A stretch of DNA of 64,000 nucleotides from Daucus carota subsp. sativus. Taxonomy: Eukaryota; Streptophyta; Magnoliopsida; Apiales; Apiaceae. Within the stretch, counting starts at the first letter, position 1. Every line of letters starts with the position of its first letter. Both the position numbers and the translations under genes were made by a program. A model generated the notes under the pieces. The model searched no databases and was not told the origin of the DNA. It was given only the letters and a program-made list of their open reading frames with translations. Shown here piece by piece: positions 21,675-32,655 of this stretch. The stretch covers positions 29,041,598 through 29,105,597 of the forward strand of contig NC_030385.2 in NCBI RefSeq assembly GCF_001625215.2. The letters run 5' to 3'.

Positions 21675-23643
21675 TTTACAACAAGCTGTTGCCCAAAATC
21701 GCACATAAGTGGATTTGTGGTGGTGAAATAATGGTAGCCAGCGGAGTTGAGGATCACCGTGGCAGGACTTGTTTTATACACCGCAATTGCAGACTTCTTG
21801 GTGTCGCAATTTTCATATGCTGACTTGGGCACCAAGGCCACGTCCTGGAGCTTGTTCACGAACTTAAATACTACATTGTCACAATTCAAATACATGTAGT
21901 AACCATTAGTACATATCATTGTTTTAAATGATAAAGATATTTACATTAAGCATGGTTCTTCCATTTTTACAACTTAATTTCATCTTTCTGCAAGAAAAAA
22001 ATAGTTTTACTATCACAATTTCTTCATTTACATAAATTATACTATATAAGCATGAGAGCAAATCAAATAGAGAAATCTTGGCACTTTGCACAGAGTAATA
22101 AGGAAGTGTAGATTTGTGGATTTGGCCAGCGATGATCTATTGGCAAATTATGGGAATTCTGTTCGGACAACCAAGTTTTGGTCTCCCACAATCTTAAGTG
22201 ACACGCCTCATTGGATCTTCAATGATCAATGGGCGGAGTATGGTGGTAGCAAATTGGAACAAGGATCAGATGCATTGTGAATCATCTCATCTCACAGAAT
22301 CGAAATAAGTTTACTTGTATATTATATTTCATTTACAGTATTATTTTACAAATCTTACAAATACACACACAAGCCGGGATCGGGTAAGGTTGGGTACATC
22401 ATACCCTTTCCAGACCCTGCGTTAAGCAGGATATACTGGGCATGTTTAATTTGATTTATGTATTATTTACGATGCATATATCTTGAAATGTGCGTAGATA
22501 TGTTAACTTATCATGTTATTGTAGCCATGTCATGAACGAGGCTTATCTGTCATGAAACGGCTCATTATAAGTCATAAAATATGGTTGGAGTTGAGCTCAT
22601 TATAAGTCAGCCAAGTTTTTGAATAATTCTGAGAATCTATTCATATATGAGCCTGGTATGACAGCGGCAAAACTAGGTTCATATGAACAAGGTAGACTAT
22701 AGGTTCATGATTCACGATCCTTTTGCCTCAGCAGTCTCTAACTTGGAAGAGCATAGTAAATTAAGCATTATATATAAGCCCTTCTCCAGCTTGTTAACTT
22801 AACAATTACTTGTATAGCTACTAAATCATGCATGACATTGCTAAAGTTTGAAGCTTAATAAAATTGGAAGGATATTTAGAATATAAAGCGTACCTAAAAC
22901 GTCCCCAACAAGAAAGATCCTGTTGGAAGCCCAAGCTTTATAATCAGAGGCACCACCAGAAGATGGAGACCATCCAAATTCATCTCCAACAATATGTGTA
23001 GTAACTGCATCATCAGACATATCTTTGCCGGAGGAGGAGACGGGAGCTGGAGTAGCCAATTGTTTAGGTGCTGTGTCAGGGACAGTAATAGCCACTTTCT
23101 GTCCCATTCGACAGTGTCCAGCAACAGTGCATATGTAATAGTGTGTGCCAACTGATTCAAGATTAAAGGTTGCGGGACTGGCTGCTTCGATTGATATAAT
23201 CTCTGTTAAATTGCAATTATCGTACCCTTCTTTTGTTACCTCAGCTGCTGTGTGTAATCCCTGTGGGAACACAAAAACTTGGAGAAAAAATAGTAAATCA
23301 TAAGGCCTCAACATTATACTTACAAATTTAAGCACCTAAACTATAAAAAAAGGGAACATATCTAATTACTACTAGATTTATGTTTCGGAAAAACTGCATA
23401 CACTACATTTTGTATTCATTGAAAAGAAAGGCAAATATATGTATAGAAACAGCACATACCAACATTGTCATTAACTGAGAACCTTTGTATAGAAGACCAG
23501 ATTCTGTAAGGTACAGATATGCCAGGAAGGGATGTCCATAGTACGATGTGTGTTCGTTCATTGAAGAAGCCGGCCACAGGCTTCTGTATTACAAGAAAGA
23601 CAATCATGGCGATGCTTAAAGCCATTTTTCTCAACTGCACCAT
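21659..23643 (-). CDS. Two-domain phytocyanin (blue copper protein), C-terminally truncated
   Basis: Three exons, 23643-23460, 23277-22894 and 21870-21659, join in phase to 259 residues. Residues 1-25 (MVQLRKMALSIAMIVFLVIQ...) form a secretory signal. Domain 1 runs to VAITV and keeps the type-1 copper ligands: His in GLHTAAEV, Cys and His in YYICTVAGHC, and Met in RMGQK. It lacks the usual VGDxxGW start. A short Pro/Ser linker follows. Domain 2 starts HIVGDEFGWS, but its ligand positions are changed (Gln in KLQDVALV; YFTTTNPLMC replaces the Cys/His loop), so it probably binds no copper, like early-nodulin-like proteins. Phytocyanins act in the apoplast in redox or cell-wall processes. The frame stops 14 residues after the last core motif, beside the plastid rRNA insertion, with no Pro-rich or GPI-type tail. 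Family confidence is high; function is inferred. Confidence 0.88.
22376..22446 (+). mobile_element. Au-like SINE remnant in phytocyanin intron 2
   Basis: The words gggtaaggttgggtacatca, accctttccagaccctgcg and gggatatactgggcatgttt-like are the 3' half of the plant Au SINE family, which ends '...atactgggtatgtt' plus a TTG run. The tRNA-related 5' half with pol III boxes was not clearly found, so this is a truncated copy. It lies between exons 2 and 3 of the phytocyanin, on the opposite strand. Confidence 0.7.
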
Positions 23644-23697
23644 CTTGTTTAATAGATCGAATCCAAAGTCTTACTGTCGATCTATTTTTGATCACCC

Positions 23698-23710
23698 TTT
23701 TATATATAGA
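23698..23710 (-). promoter_or_regulatory. TATA box of the phytocyanin gene
   Basis: On the minus strand ctatatataaaag lies about 55 bp upstream of the start codon at 23643. That leaves room for a start site about 30 bp downstream and a short leader. It is the only strong TATA motif near the gene. Confidence 0.55.
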
Positions 23711-26110
23711 GTTCTGGTATTGACTTTGCGCCACACTCTCGTATCAGCTAGATTAATTTGACAAGTCTACAATCATTCAAACTGCAAAGTTAAGTACTTG
23801 TATTCCTTTCTCCTGAAAAAAATATATTTCATGTTCCTCTCTTTTGGCATGTAAAGGCTTTCTGACTATCTATGTGTAAGGAAAAAAACGAGTGGGAATT
23901 GACTACTCTCATTGGGATATTATGAATATTCTTTCGAGTTCAAAAGTTGTAATATGTTATACAGCTTAGTCATGGCCACAGCCAGTGAAGTCAACAATTG
24001 GATAATCTTCAATTTCAAGGGTCTTCTTTTCATCGCACAATACTTAAATTATCAAGTAATTGTGGTAACATACTTAGTATAGTGTCAAGGCCCGTATCAG
24101 CGCTCATTTCTTCTCAGGAGTACCCAAGAGAGATACAGCTAGAACAGTATGTTATTCATGTTCAGTAATATCAGAGCTTCTCGACTTGTCTTATATATTT
24201 ATCAAGCATAGCAGAAAGTATTAATTATTTCTGAAGACAGCCAATCACCGAAGTAATTCTATCAAACTGGGTGTCTAACTTTGACTTCAAATAATAATAA
24301 TACATAAAGTCCAATCACTATGGCTATCTTCATATTCTTGATAACTTCGTGGAGTCGGTTACTCCACTCACTCTAGACTATAGTCAATCTAGTAATGCGC
24401 TATACATTCTGTGAAGATTCTAAGTTACTTGTTTTTTATTTGGTTTAGGAAGAACTTCTAGAGACCAGAGAATTTGAGTCTTACATTTTTGTCCTCGTCT
24501 GCTGATTAATATTATTCTTCAGCAACACCAGGCACTAGAATTTTTCCTTCTGAACTCTTCTGAGAAGCTTTGCAGCCTCTTGTCTGCAACAAAACAAAAA
24601 TTCAAAAGCAATTAAAGGGTGTTTGGATGATTGGTGGGAATGGGAATGGGGAATGGGAATGGGGGGTATGGGAATGGAGGGTATGGGAAATGGTAACCCA
24701 AGGGGTGTGGAGGTATTGATTTACCCTTCAAGAGGGAATGAGGTTCCCATTCCAAGCAAAAAATTTTACTAATCCAAACACAATGTATGGGTATTAGGTT
24801 CCGATTCCCGTTAACCGGGCTCATTAACCATCAACCAAATAAGTGAAATTCTTATAGAATTGTAGAACCAACTTCATAGTACACCACCTGCATGTGCAGC
24901 ATTTGTCAGTACATCAGAATTCTAAAGTTCAACAGAGTTACCCTTAGACTCTAGTACTGTACTATAACAACCATCAAGATTTTTACGAAGAAACAGGACA
25001 CTGCCTATACACAGCACCGCCCAACCCTTCTCCATACTAAATGTGTACGCAACAGAATGCAAGGTAAAAGTAATGTATTGATAACCGCAGGTTTCATGTT
25101 ATCTAAAATGAAGTTTGCCAGGGCATAGTAAGTAGATAAAAAAGTGCGAGGTTGAAGAAGCATGACTTATGAGAGATAACAAGGAGCAAGTGCTAAAGAG
25201 AAGAAGGGTTTAATGTTTGCATCAGATGTCAATTGCGCAAATGGAGGTCTCTGAGTAAAGAGCTCTTTTTCATTCCAACTTCTCACCTACTCTATATGTT
25301 ACAGATCGGAGGCCTGTCTTTGACGGTGTCAGTGTTGATCACCTATTCAGAGAGCTATACTAATGCATACAGTAAGAAGTAAGAACTAATACATTCACAT
25401 GAGTACAGCACCAGTATGCATTAAGGGTTAGGATAACTAGGGATTGAGGGTAACATATAATTCGTGTAGGGGTGCCTTTCTCGATTAACTGCAACCATAG
25501 CTACAAATTGCATGGATCTAACAAGGTGCAAACAAATTACAGAGTCTGATTGTGATCAGTTCTGATCACGGTCCATTTGCTAAATGTTTATCAAAACATC
25601 ATTTCTATCAATACTGAATTATAGTATGCCTTGTGAAGTCTTTGTTTCTGCAGATCAGTTTGCTAAAGCCGCAGATCATTTTCACCTGAAGAGTTGTAGA
25701 AAGAAGGGTACATGTTTCATCCCAAATAACAGATCGGCACCAAGGTAGTATATATGGAAAAGGTCCACTCGCATGATCATTGTTGAACATACAACTACTT
25801 ATTCATAATATTACAATAACATCAAGTCTGAAACCTAAGTCCCGATCAATGCAAGGAAAGATCAAAGCATCAAAGGACTGATCTAAGTAAGATGCTAATA
25901 TTACTAGGTATTCCACATGCTACGTGTCCCTCTAATACAGAAAAAGCTCGCAACACTGAAATGGCTAATCTATGGTTTACAAGAATGGCACATAAATTCA
26001 GATATCTATGGTTGACAACAACAATACTACAATTTTCCAGAGTACTCCGCAAGATAGAATGTCAGACTAAAGATTAAATAAAGCAAGGACCAGAAATTAT
26101 TTGTGAATGC
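23711..26110. other. Intergenic between phytocyanin and MBD gene
   Basis: No gene was assembled. A minus-strand segment at 24597-24531 follows a good acceptor (ttttgttgcag) and reads QEAAKLLRRVQKEKF then stop. It could be a terminal exon of an unseen gene or the 3' region of the MBD transcript. I could not link it to other exons. A Tourist-like MITE occupies 24616-24839. 25600-26110 is probably the MBD gene's 3' untranslated and downstream region. Confidence 0.35.
24616..24839. mobile_element. Tourist-like (PIF/Harbinger) MITE, diverged
   Basis: It starts agggtgtttggatgattgg and ends with a degraded complementary end (catcaaccaaa). It is flanked by TAA on both sides (24613-24615, 24840-24842), the 3-bp duplication of PIF/Harbinger elements. 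Inside it shares 'gttccgattcccgttaaccg' and 'ggctcattaaccat' with the cleaner copy at 27953-28169. A 'gggaatgggaatgg' G-rich tract (24638-24690) makes it locally G-heavy. Confidence 0.65.
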
Positions 26111-28335
26111 TCAGGGCTTTATCCCTCCAGCACTGACATAGCTACTGCCATTATTTTCCACTTCTCCCTCGAACTTCATGTTTATTACATCATTGTGTTT
26201 AGCACTTCCCAAGCCAAAATTTTCATTTTTGTCCTCACTTTCCACAATCTTTTCCTCTGTAGTGATGTCCACTTTGACCTGATCCCCACACTTAACCTCA
26301 TTCTCTGCCTTGACTGGTATTTGTGCCACTTCTTCTGGAACCTGTGCTTCCTGCTTATATCCGTCATCATTTTCCGGTATATTGGTCTCATTAGGTGCTT
26401 GATCTACTATGGGCTCTTTTGAGTTTTCCTTTTCTGGTTCAGCTAATTTACTCTCTTCAGCATCCTTGTTTACTTTGAGATCGTCAACTTGTTTAGGTTC
26501 TTCCTTGGAAGCTTGTGCTGTTTCCCCATCTTTCACATGGATTTCATCTTTACTCTCATCTTCAAGTTTCTTGCCAACATCCTCTGCAACTTGAGTTTCA
26601 ACCTTTTTATCCTCTTGCTCATCTCCCGCTATTTCTTTGGCAACTTCTTTCACCAGATTTTCCTTGGGGATAGCTTCTTCCACCTTTCCAACATTCTTTT
26701 TAGAAGAAGATTTTCTGCTTCTCTTGGTAGGGGGGTCATTTTCAGGAGATGGAGTTGCTTTTACCTTCTGACTGATCCTTGCTGATCTTCTAGGCGTGTC
26801 ACCTGCTCCCCAATCAAATTCCGACATTGCAGGCCCTCCAGGATGTGACTTAAGGTACTGTTCCAGCTGCTTTCTGGTAGAGATCTCTTCCCCAGTAGGA
26901 GCAGTGAATATGATCTCATTCTTCTTAGGTGTTCCACCGTTCTTCAGCAAAAACTGCAGAGTTATCTTATTTAAAACCCCCATTACGATCCCTAGTTTAT
27001 TTAACTACATATATGTATTTAATAGAGAACACATTAAAAAAATAATTGCAGTTCTCATCCTATATTAGTTGAGGTAGGTCATGATGTATAACATCATGAT
27101 AGCATCAAAGAAGAAAGCAGAAAGAGAAATTAGAGAAGTACAATAGATCCAGAGTACTTAGAGATACGGAGCAAACTACACAGCAACAATTATGTAAAAC
27201 TTTAGCAAGCATCATGGAAGAAGAAGAAGAAGAAGAAGAAGAAGAAGAAGAAGAAGAAGAAGAAGAAGAAGATGCAATAATAATATAATGATAAAATTTA
27301 GTTTATTCCCAAAAAGTATACATATAATATAATTTGACATGTAAGTAGTGCCACAATCCATAAATGCACCTATATGTGTGCGTCTGATAGCATAACTGTG
27401 TAAGTGAAAAATTAAGTGCAAGTATATGGTAAGATAATAACTCGAACATATTTGTCAAACATATACAGATTAGGTATATTGGAGACCAAGAAAATTTCTA
27501 CACATTCTTATATCCAGTCAATATATAAAATATCATATAAAGTAGCTACGGGAAAATACAACTGGAAAACTTATATCCTAAATAAGGCCAGTACTTGCTA
27601 AAATTACGGAGTACCTAGCTTCTTTACAGTCAACCAGAAGAACGTGTATGTAAGGAAGTAAAAAACTCATAAAAAATTAAGGAATCTATCAACTTCATGG
27701 TGATGGTGTAACCGAAGAGATATGAAGCTAAGCAGAGAGAAGAAAACTGCTCTGAGACTCTTAAACAATATTTTATCATCCATAAGCGGGAGATTAGAAA
27801 CACAGAAGTAATGACACGTTTAATAATACTAATCAAATTGTTCCCAAATTTAATGGCACTTGTCTACCAGGCAACAAAGTGAATAAATTGAACACGGTAA
27901 AGGTCTTTAGAAATTTTCTGACTCGTCATGTAAATTGTCCTTATAAGCCTTAGGGGGCGTTTGGATCGTGAGTGGGAAAGGTACTCGGGAATGGGAATGA
28001 AGGGTATGGGAATTGGTATCTTAAGGGGAGCGCAAGGAATGATTTACCCTCCAAGTGGGATTGGGGTTCCCATTCCATGTCACAAAATTGCTAATCCAAA
28101 CACCCTAGCTCGAGTTTTAGGTTCCGATTCTCGTTAACCGGGCTCATTAACCATGATCCAAACACCCCCTTAGTAATACATAATAATTTAGCTCAAGGAA
28201 CCTCATACCTCAATTCACACAGCACATATACGGATACTGTATTGTTTGTTCTTATTATCTGGGCATATATGGATATTAAGCGTGTTTATGCACAATTATG
28301 GAAGCTAAATTGCAGGTGATGGAACTCTCTCTCTC

Positions 28336-28373
<38 letters not shown>

Positions 28374-30458
28374 CAACGACCCTCCCTTTTCCATCCCACA
28401 CACAAGCAGCCAGCTAAGATCTCCAACCTCATCTGTCACAGTAAACTCGAAACAACAGCCTGACAAAAAAGTACTTACCTTGAGCATTTGTGTCAAACTT
28501 ACACAGATCACAGATGAGGTCCATACTGAACCCAAGCAAAATATGAATCATTTTAGACAATCTAATATCCCGTTGACATGGAATTATTATAGAAAGCAGC
28601 TATCTTATAACATTACTGAGAATTTATATCCCAAATAATCCCAGTACTTCCAAAATTTGGTTGGTGCGTTACAGCTGCTCAGAAGACAGGATTGTGCAAT
28701 AACAAAATCTCAACTTTACACGTTTACTACCTACTCATACAACTGTTTCCTAATTAAATGCTACTAGTCCTCTAGACAATTATATAAATAAATTCAACAT
28801 AGCCTGAGAATTTAGATCTATCATGCCTCTTTATGTAACTTCTTCCACTGAGCCTTAGTTGATAGTTGATACCATAATAGTTCAGTTCAAAGAATCTAAT
28901 ACCCCGACTCAAAAAAGCACAAACATGGATACTATATTTCGTGGTCTCATTATCTGAGCATAGAGCTGGCCAATTGTGCGAGTTTGAACCGCAGAACCAG
29001 GCCCGGCTCGCCGTTTTATTAGTTTATTTCGGCTCGAGCTGGGCCGGTTCAAAACCGCACAACCCGCCAATTTCATCATGCGAAATACGAGTTGGGAAGC
29101 CTGAAACTGCAGCCTGCACGGACCCGGGCCGCTAACCGAACCGCACAAGTCCTGCAAGAGCCCTTGAACCGGCCGGGCTCGTGGACTCACGAACTGCACA
29201 GCTCATTTCCTGCCCCAACGCATCCTTGTGTAGATCGAAAGCCATCATATCCTTCTTCCCCGTGGCAAGCAAAAATCCATGGAGGCATAGGTCGATGTCA
29301 TAGGCATAAGGAATATCAGTCGGGTTATGCCTAATGATTTCCCAAGAATTCCTGGTTGCAGAATAGATTTCGACAAAAAAGAGCGCGATACAACTCATAA
29401 CCTAAGTGATTGAAACCAAAGCCCAAAGCTACTTGTGTTCTATTATCTCCATGTAAAGAATGTGGAGGAATGAGTTTGGCGAGTTTAGTTGCAGGGTTCC
29501 AAAGGTATATATGTGTTCGAATATTAGCTGCAGGCCACAACTCGTCAGCATCTGCATCAGAGGCATAAACAAACCGGCACAACTCGCCCCAACCCACTTA
29601 AGCCGTCCAGGCATGACATGCCGGTTCCCGAACTCCAGGTTTCCGGTTACAAACCCGGCATGGCATGGCGCATTAACCTCCGTGCCGTTTCCGAGCTAGT
29701 TGCTCACATGTCCGACCCGCCTCACCCGGACCACACAAGTGGCCACCTCTATATGAGCATCTTTGGATAAAAGTGCCTATATGAACAATTATGGACACCA
29801 AATTGCAGGATATGGAGCTCAAAGGATGACGCACAGTTACTAATCACGTGACATGCAAAAGTAAAAGCAATGACAGATTTACTAATTACTCATCGAATTG
29901 TTCCCAACTTTAATGGTCCTAGTCTACCAGGCAACAAAGTGAATACATCCAACATAGCCCAAGTGTTTAAAGGTTTTCTGCATCTTTTACGTAACTTCTT
30001 TAAATAAGTCTTTAAAATTACATATTAATTTAGTTCAAGGAACCTAATACCCCGATTCACAAATACTGATACTGTATTGTGTGTTCTCATTATCTGAGCC
30101 TATAAGTATACTAAGCGCTGTGGAAACTAAAATTGCAGGTCATGGAACTCAATGGGCAAGTCTACTAGTATCACTGGCACAACCGACAAAAGTGAACCCC
30201 AAAAATTTTAGAAAAAACATATTCAAGGCTCGTGGAGCTAAATTACTACGCCAAATCAGGGAAATTCAAAACACAAACCCTAGAGCTTGGTTATGAACGA
30301 TACAAATCTAGCCAATCACAGAAGCTTACTTACACACATAAATAGTTACAATAATACCAAAACTAATTCATGTCCACAAACAGCACAATTATCCAGAAAC
30401 GCAAAATGAACAATTAAAAAAGAAATTCACAACATCAAAACTTGTATCACACAGTGGT

Positions 30459-30489
<31 letters not shown>

Positions 30490-30601
30490 TAGAGAGAGAG
30501 AGAGAGAGAGAGAGGACCTTCTTGTTCCAGCCAGGAGGAGCAGGGAGTTCCAAGGATGCAACTTGTTCCGCTTCCTTGTTCTCTACCACGGAGCTCGCCA
30601 T
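26111..30601 (-). CDS. MBD10/MBD11-like: Methyl-CpG-binding-domain protein (MBD10/11 type)
   Basis: Exon 1 (30601-30518) gives 28 residues ending [13 protein letters not shown] 3.56-kb intron follows. Exon 2 (26953-26111) continues in phase [20 protein letters not shown] to a stop, total 308 residues. Residues ~18-80 form the plant MBD fold ([49 protein letters not shown]), followed by the clade signature [14 protein letters not shown], a [10 protein letters not shown] basic patch likely to act in nuclear import or DNA contact, and a long acidic, Lys/Glu-rich disordered tail. Arabidopsis MBD10/11 have this layout (254-384 residues). MBD proteins sit on chromatin, but this clade is reported not to bind methylated CpG strongly, so its target is uncertain. 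The start is set by exon 1 and a family-like N-terminus. The large intron is full of repeats. Confidence 0.9.
27217..27272. repeat. (GAA)n microsatellite
   Basis: About 18 uninterrupted GAA units on the plus strand inside the MBD intron, so UUC repeats in the transcript. Such tracts are length-unstable. No regulatory role is shown. Confidence 0.95.
27953..28169. mobile_element. Tourist-like (PIF/Harbinger) MITE
   Basis: Terminal inverted repeats gggggcgtttggatc and gatccaaacaccccc, flanked by TTA at 27950-27952 and 28170-28172. The 217-bp length and 3-bp TTA duplication fit a PIF/Harbinger-derived MITE. It shares internal sequence with 24616-24839. The neighbouring intron repeat copies lack it, giving an empty-site comparison. 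Confidence 0.9.
28339..28371 (+). repeat. 33-bp poly(C) tract
   Basis: An uninterrupted C run follows ctctctctctcctg. On the minus (transcribed) strand it is a G33 run in the MBD intron. Such a tract can fold as a quadruplex or i-motif, and is also a place where sequence length is unreliable. Confidence 0.9.
28961..29751. mobile_element. Non-autonomous hAT element (791 bp)
   Basis: Ends are tagagctggccaattgtgc and, reverse-complemented, tagaggtggccacttgtgt, a hAT-type terminus. Flanking 8-mers tctgagca (28953-28960) and tatgagca (29752-29759) match at 7 of 8. The interior is GC-rich compared with the intron and repeats 'gaaccgcacaa', 'cccgg' and 'aaaccgg' words. No transposase frame is present. 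A segment at 29200-29480 ('catccttgtgtagatcgaaa', 'cttcttccccgtggcaagc') has a different texture and might be captured DNA. Confidence 0.8.
30459..30512 (+). repeat. 30-bp poly(G) tract joined to (GA)n
   Basis: G30 (30459-30488) followed by about 11 GA units, ending 6 bp from the MBD exon 1 donor at 30518. On the transcribed strand it reads a long CU tract followed by C30 at the very start of the intron. It is the inverted counterpart of the CT/C33 tract at 28326-28371. Confidence 0.9.
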
Positions 30602-30806
30602 TTTTCCACGTTTAGTTGAAACTGAATTCCCCAGATATTATTATTATTTACTTTTGCAAACTGTATGTATAACACACAACGGTACCAACCAACCAACTGT
30701 ATCTATATCTCTCTCTTTCTAATATCCACAACACTTTGCAGACACGTGTAGAGTCAATGGCTTCTCCCCCTTCCTTTATCCACCCTTTTTATCGTTTTGT
30801 TTATTA

Positions 30807-31109
30807 CTCCCTCCGTCTCTATTTATGTGCCACTTTGAAAGTAGAAATTTGTCCCTATTTATCTGTCCATTTATACTTTCAAAATTAATTTAATGATAGT
30901 TTTTCAAATATATCTCCATAATTTCAATTTTCAAGGTTTGACTTAATTAAAACTTGGTTGAATTCATGTTTTCAAGACATAAAGTAGGGGCATTCCATCA
31001 TTTTCAAGATATTAATTAGAGGTATTTAATGAAAAAGTTTATACAATCAATTATTCCTTGGTATGTGTATTTTTTTCCAAAATGGACAGATAAAAAGGGA
31101 CGGAGGGAG
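30807..31109. mobile_element. Stowaway-like MITE (Tc1/mariner)
   Basis: Starts ctccctccgtctctattt and ends aaaaagggacggagggag, with TA dinucleotides immediately outside both ends (30805-30806, 31110-31111). This is the standard Stowaway signature. Length 303 bp, AT-rich core, no coding capacity. It lies about 200 bp upstream of the MBD start codon. Confidence 0.9.
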
Positions 31110-32081
31110 TACTCAATTATTATAATTTTCCCAATTCTAAATTTTTGGGCTAAACAAACTGAATCCGTGTATACAGAATTGATTTAACCGATACACCCTT
31201 CTGATCGTTAAAAAAAAAAAGAACCCTTTTTGATTTGCGGTTTTTCTAGTGTGTGCTTATGAGCACATGCTAGGCGCGGAATTTGATAAGTTTGAGAGAT
31301 TTTGATTGGCTTTCATATCTTAATAATTGTGGACCCTCCCTGCAAATCCACCAACCACACCAATCAAAATCTCCCAAACATATCAAATTCCGCGCTTACC
31401 CTTTGATTTGACACAATATGTGTAATGTATCATGTGCACAAGTTATTTAGGGTGTTTTTCACAAATAATCATTTTTAATTAAAATTCAATAATTTTAATG
31501 ATAAAGATGTTTTTACATACTAGATATATCATGATTAATGAGATTGTTCATAGAAAAAGTGAAATCCTTTTATAACTGATTTTCACTCATCCCTAACCAA
31601 AATAACCATCAGCTACAAAGTGTCTTTTATGACCATCTGAACACGCATCTTCGGAAGACGTATGCGTTGAATGCGCATCTCCACAAGACGTATATATTGA
31701 ATGCGATCACACTGATGCGTGTGTTTGTATCATCAGAATGTTTCTCATGAGACAAGAATTGTACATGCAATTTGTGGATGCGTAACTCTTGAAGTTACAT
31801 TCTGTAAATGTGTATGTTTGTATGTTGTATACTGTCATATGTCCATCACTTAGCTAAAATTACGGCATATAATAGCAACGAGTGATGAGATTATCCTTGT
31901 CCCATGTGTTTCTGGTTCTGTTGATCCAATTTACTCATCTAATTTACTGGCCTGAATCATCACTTGCAAATCATCGATTATGTATTTGTAAGAGAGGGGC
32001 ATTCACCTTCATTCTAGCAGATGATGAATTTAATTATTTGGTTGTGTACACTGTGCATCATGATTGGGTACAAGTATATAA
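31110..32081. other. Intergenic with a fold-back MITE
   Basis: No gene is visible. 31274-31309 and 31360-31395 are inverted copies of 'gcgcggaatttgataagttt' and the following 16 bases, with few mismatches, inside a ~190-bp element (about 31248-31440) beginning ctagtgtgtgcttatgagca. At 31640-31715 a ~36-bp word ('acgcatctt..ggaagacgta') is doubled. Confidence 0.5.
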
Positions 32082-32446
32082 GAGCATTCACATCCGGCCC
32101 CCAATCCCCAACCCCAAAAACTTGCTAAAAATAGTAATCCCTCAAAAATTTTTACAAGTTTTTAAAAGTTTCTTCCAACTCATTCCTCATATTCAATCCC
32201 TATACCCATAAAAGCATAAGATAAGACTTGATATTTAATAAAATGATAGTGAAATGATGATGAAATGGAGGATGAATAGTGTATGGGGGATGAATAGTGA
32301 AACCTCAAATATGGGAATTTATATCTAGTCCCCAAAACCAAACTCTATTTTGGAATTCCGGATGTAGACAATATTTTTACAAAAATTAGTAGATTTCTTT
32401 AAATTATAAGGATGGGGTTGGATTTGGGGTTTCAAATGTGAATGCT
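32082..32446. mobile_element. PIF/Harbinger-like MITE
   Basis: Terminal repeats gagcattcacat and atgtgaatgctc are flanked by TAA on both sides (32079-32081, 32447-32449). Length 365 bp. The subterminal sequence 'ccccaatccccaaccccaa' on one side is mirrored by 'ggttggatttggggttt' on the other, extending the inverted repeat imperfectly. No coding capacity. Confidence 0.8.
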
Positions 32447-32655
32447 CTAATGAGGAACTGGATTTTATTTGTTTATTATAATTGATATATACATATTTGA
32501 AGATGCACGTTATCTGTTTGATGGGTTGTGTGAATGTATAGTTTATGTAAAAGGAGTACCAGATTGCAGGTGATATATGTAAAATTATGGTAGATACGCG
32601 CATGTGTATTATGCGTTTCTAGTTGGGTAAATAGGGCACTAATCTTAATAATATA

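Larger units (their letters stand above)
27810..30150 (-). repeat. Three diverged tandem repeats in the MBD intron
   Basis: Three copies share the same order of words: 'ctaccaggcaacaaagtgaat', 'gttcaaggaacctaatacc', 'attatctgagca', and an end 'aattgcaggt.atggaactc'. Copy A spans about 27810-28330 (split by the MITE at 27953-28169). Copy B spans about 28700-29828 (split by the hAT element at 28961-29751). Copy C spans about 29870-30150. Without the inserts each unit is about 300 bp. The copies are clearly diverged, so the duplication is old and predates the insertions. Confidence 0.8.
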
